A stretch of 64,000 bases of DNA from Gaiellasilicea sp963850995. Its GTDB lineage: Bacteria > Actinomycetota > Thermoleophilia > Gaiellales > Gaiellaceae. The stretch is taken from assembly GCA_963850995.1 (NCBI GenBank), contig CAWKNQ010000003.1:19373-83372 (forward strand), in the 5' to 3' direction. The translations under genes and the position numbers were made by a program. Shown here piece after piece: positions 62,631 through 64,000 of this stretch. Numbering within the stretch: the first letter of the stretch is position 1; each line of letters opens with the position of its first letter. The notes below the pieces were generated by a model. That model was not told the origin of the DNA and ran no database searches. It worked only from the letters and a program-made list of their open reading frames with translations.

Positions 62631-64000
62631 CTACTGCCGCCGGTAGTTCGGGGATTCCTTCGTGATCGTGACGTCGTGCGGGTGGCTCTCGCGGAGCCCG
62701 GCCCCGGTGATGCGCACGAAGCGCGACTCCAGCTTCAGCGCCTCGACCGTCGGCGCGCCGCAGTAGCCCATCGCCTGCCTGAGACCGCCGACGAGCTGGT
62801 AGAGGATCTGCTGCACCGGCCCCTTGTAGGGGACGCGCCCCTCGATCCCCTCCGGGACGAGCTTGTCGACGTCCTCGACGTCGCCCTGGAAGTAGCGGTC
62901 CTTCGAGAACGAGCGAGCCTTCATCGCTCCGAGCGAGCCCATGCCGCGGTACTCCTTGAAGCGCTCGCCCTGGACGAGGATCACGTCGCCCGGGCTCTCC
63001 TCGGTGCCGGCCAGCATCGAGCCGAGCATGACCGTGTCGGCGCCGGCGGCGATCGCCTTCGCGATGTCGCCCGACGAGGTCATGCCGCCGTCGGCGATCA
63101 CGGGGACGCCGTGGCGGGAGGCGACCTCGGCGCACTCGAAGACCGCGGTGATCTGCGGCACGCCGACGCCGGCGACCACCCGCGTCGTGCAGATCGAACC
63201 GGGTCCTTGCCCTACCTTCACCGCGTCGGCGCCGGCGTCGATCAACGCCTCGGCGGCCTCTGCGGTCGCGATGTTGCCGGCGATCACCTGCACGTCCGAC
63301 GCCGACTTGAGCCGGCGCACCATCTCGACCACGGCGCTCGAGTGGCCGTGCGCGGTGTCGACGACGAGCACGTCGACCTCGGCGTCGACGAGAGCCGCGG
63401 CGCGCTCGGACGCATCGCTGCCGACACCGACCGCCGCGCCGACCCGCAACCTGCCCTGCTCGTCCTTCGTCGAGAGCGGGAACTCGATCCGCTTGCGGAT
63501 GTCCTTGACCGTGATCAGCCCGCGAAGCCGGCCGTCGGCGTCGACGACCGGCAGCTTCTCGATCTTGTGCCGATGCAGGATCCGGCTCGCTTCGTCGAGC
63601 GTCGTCCCGACCGGCGCCGTGACGAGATCGCGCGCGGTCATCAGGTTCGAGACCGGCTGGCTCGTGTTGGACTCGAAGCGAAGGTCGCGGTTGGTCAGGA
63701 TCCCGACGAGGACGCCGCCCTCGTCGGTGATCGGGACGCCGGAGATCCGGTAGCGCTTCATCAGCGCGAGCGCGTCGGCGACAGAGTCGCCGGCACGCAA
63801 TGTGACCGGCTCGACGATCATCCCCGACTCCGAGCGCTTCACCTTGTCGACCTCGGCGACCTGGTCGGCGATGGAGAGGTTGCGGTGGAGGATCCCCATC
63901 CCGCCCTCCCGGGCGAGCGCGATCGCGAGCCGCGCCTCGGTCACCGTGTCCATCGCGGCCGACACGATCGGAATCTCGAGCACGATCGTGCGGGTCAGCC
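62631..64000 (-). CDS. guaB: IMP dehydrogenase (N-terminus off window)
   Basis: Oxidises IMP to XMP, the first step of GMP synthesis. At least 456 residues are in the window, and the frame continues through the right edge. Two CBS domains (VEPVTLRAGDSVADALALMKRYRISGVPI; LVTAPVGTTLDEASRIL) are inserted in the barrel. The catalytic Cys is in GQGPGSICTTRVVAGVG. The flap/C-terminal YKGPVQQILYQLVGGLRQAMGYCG is present. Operon guaB-guaA-aminotransferase. Confidence 0.98.
   Translation of the reverse strand, partial: LTRTIVLEIPIVSAAMDTVTEARLAIALAREGGMGILHRNLSIADQVAEVDKVKRSESGMIVEPVTLRAGDSVADALALMKRYRISGVPITDEGGVLVGILTNRDLRFESNTSQPVSNLMTARDLVTAPVGTTLDEASRILHRHKIEKLPVVDADGRLRGLITVKDIRKRIEFPLSTKDEQGRLRVGAAVGVGSDASERAAALVDAEVDVLVVDTAHGHSSAVVEMVRRLKSASDVQVIAGNIATAEAAEALIDAGADAVKVGQGPGSICTTRVVAGVGVPQITAVFECAEVASRHGVPVIADGGMTSSGDIAKAIAAGADTVMLGSMLAGTEESPGDVILVQGERFKEYRGMGSLGAMKARSFSKDRYFQGDVEDVDKLVPEGIEGRVPYKGPVQQILYQLVGGLRQAMGYCGAPTVEALKLESRFVRITGAGLRESHPHDVTITKESPNYRRQ

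Overview
The window looks like chromosome from a high-G+C (about 70%) actinobacterium. A Thermoleophilia/Gaiellales-like lineage is my inference. It rests on the strong GC bias, the frequent GTG starts, the mycothiol-type ArsC, the caa3-type CtaG and the PxKF/cadherin and multi-GAF proteins; no rRNA or marker phylogeny is available here. There is no CRISPR array, prophage or intact insertion sequence. Six tRNA genes (His-GTG, Arg-TCG, Leu-TAG, Arg-TCT, Gly-TCC, Pro-TGG) lie between 8.2 and 17 kb.

Layout. 0-3.8 kb: two PaaI-like thioesterases, an HxlR regulator, a cupin, gamma-glutamyltranspeptidase and a small RHH protein. 3.8-7.1 kb: the tig-clpP-clpX proteostasis operon. 7.1-17.5 kb: ArsC, a histidine phosphatase, a cNMP-binding/patatin protein, a beta-HAD dehydrogenase, a large secreted cadherin/PxKF protein, remnants of a deacetylase and an IS1380 transposase, an AI-2E-type permease, CtaG and a CAP protein. 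17.7-22.1 kb: a response regulator and a ~1300-residue multi-GAF histidine kinase. 22.1-28.2 kb: ispH behind a hairpin-rich leader, two unknown secreted proteins, ileS and trxA. 28.2-37.2 kb: mixed metabolism, including a RidA-YbdK fusion, an M74-M14 double peptidase, a peroxiredoxin interrupted by UGA and fabI. 37.2-45.8 kb: a subtilase, an SDR, the HAD-acpS-nnr-alr operon and arfB. 45.8-53.1 kb: a formate dehydrogenase locus (nuoE/F fusion, O-methyltransferase, fdhA, birA) facing fdhD-mobA. 53.1-59.0 kb: MFS, rplM, rpsI, glmM, glmS and an ankyrin lipoprotein. 59-64 kb: a uracil-DNA glycosylase, acylphosphatase, an aminotransferase, guaA and guaB.

Main biological result. Two genes carry an in-frame UGA exactly where a catalytic Cys/Sec is expected, each followed at about 21-23 nt by a hairpin with a G in the first two loop bases, as in bacterial SECIS elements. 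They are fdhA (UGA at 49497) and a short peroxiredoxin (UGA at 34672). The organism therefore very probably makes selenocysteine, and the Sec-peroxiredoxin is the most unusual gene here. Other unexplained signals are a 165-nt near-perfect hairpin just upstream of the formate dehydrogenase operon, a 19-bp AT-rich palindrome present twice inside one membrane-protein gene, and a hairpin cluster before ispH.

Quality note. Eight otherwise intact genes each contain one frameshift, seven of them of the extra-base type. I read these as probable consensus errors and annotate the genes as whole. The two in-frame UGAs are not of this kind, because the frame is the same on both sides.
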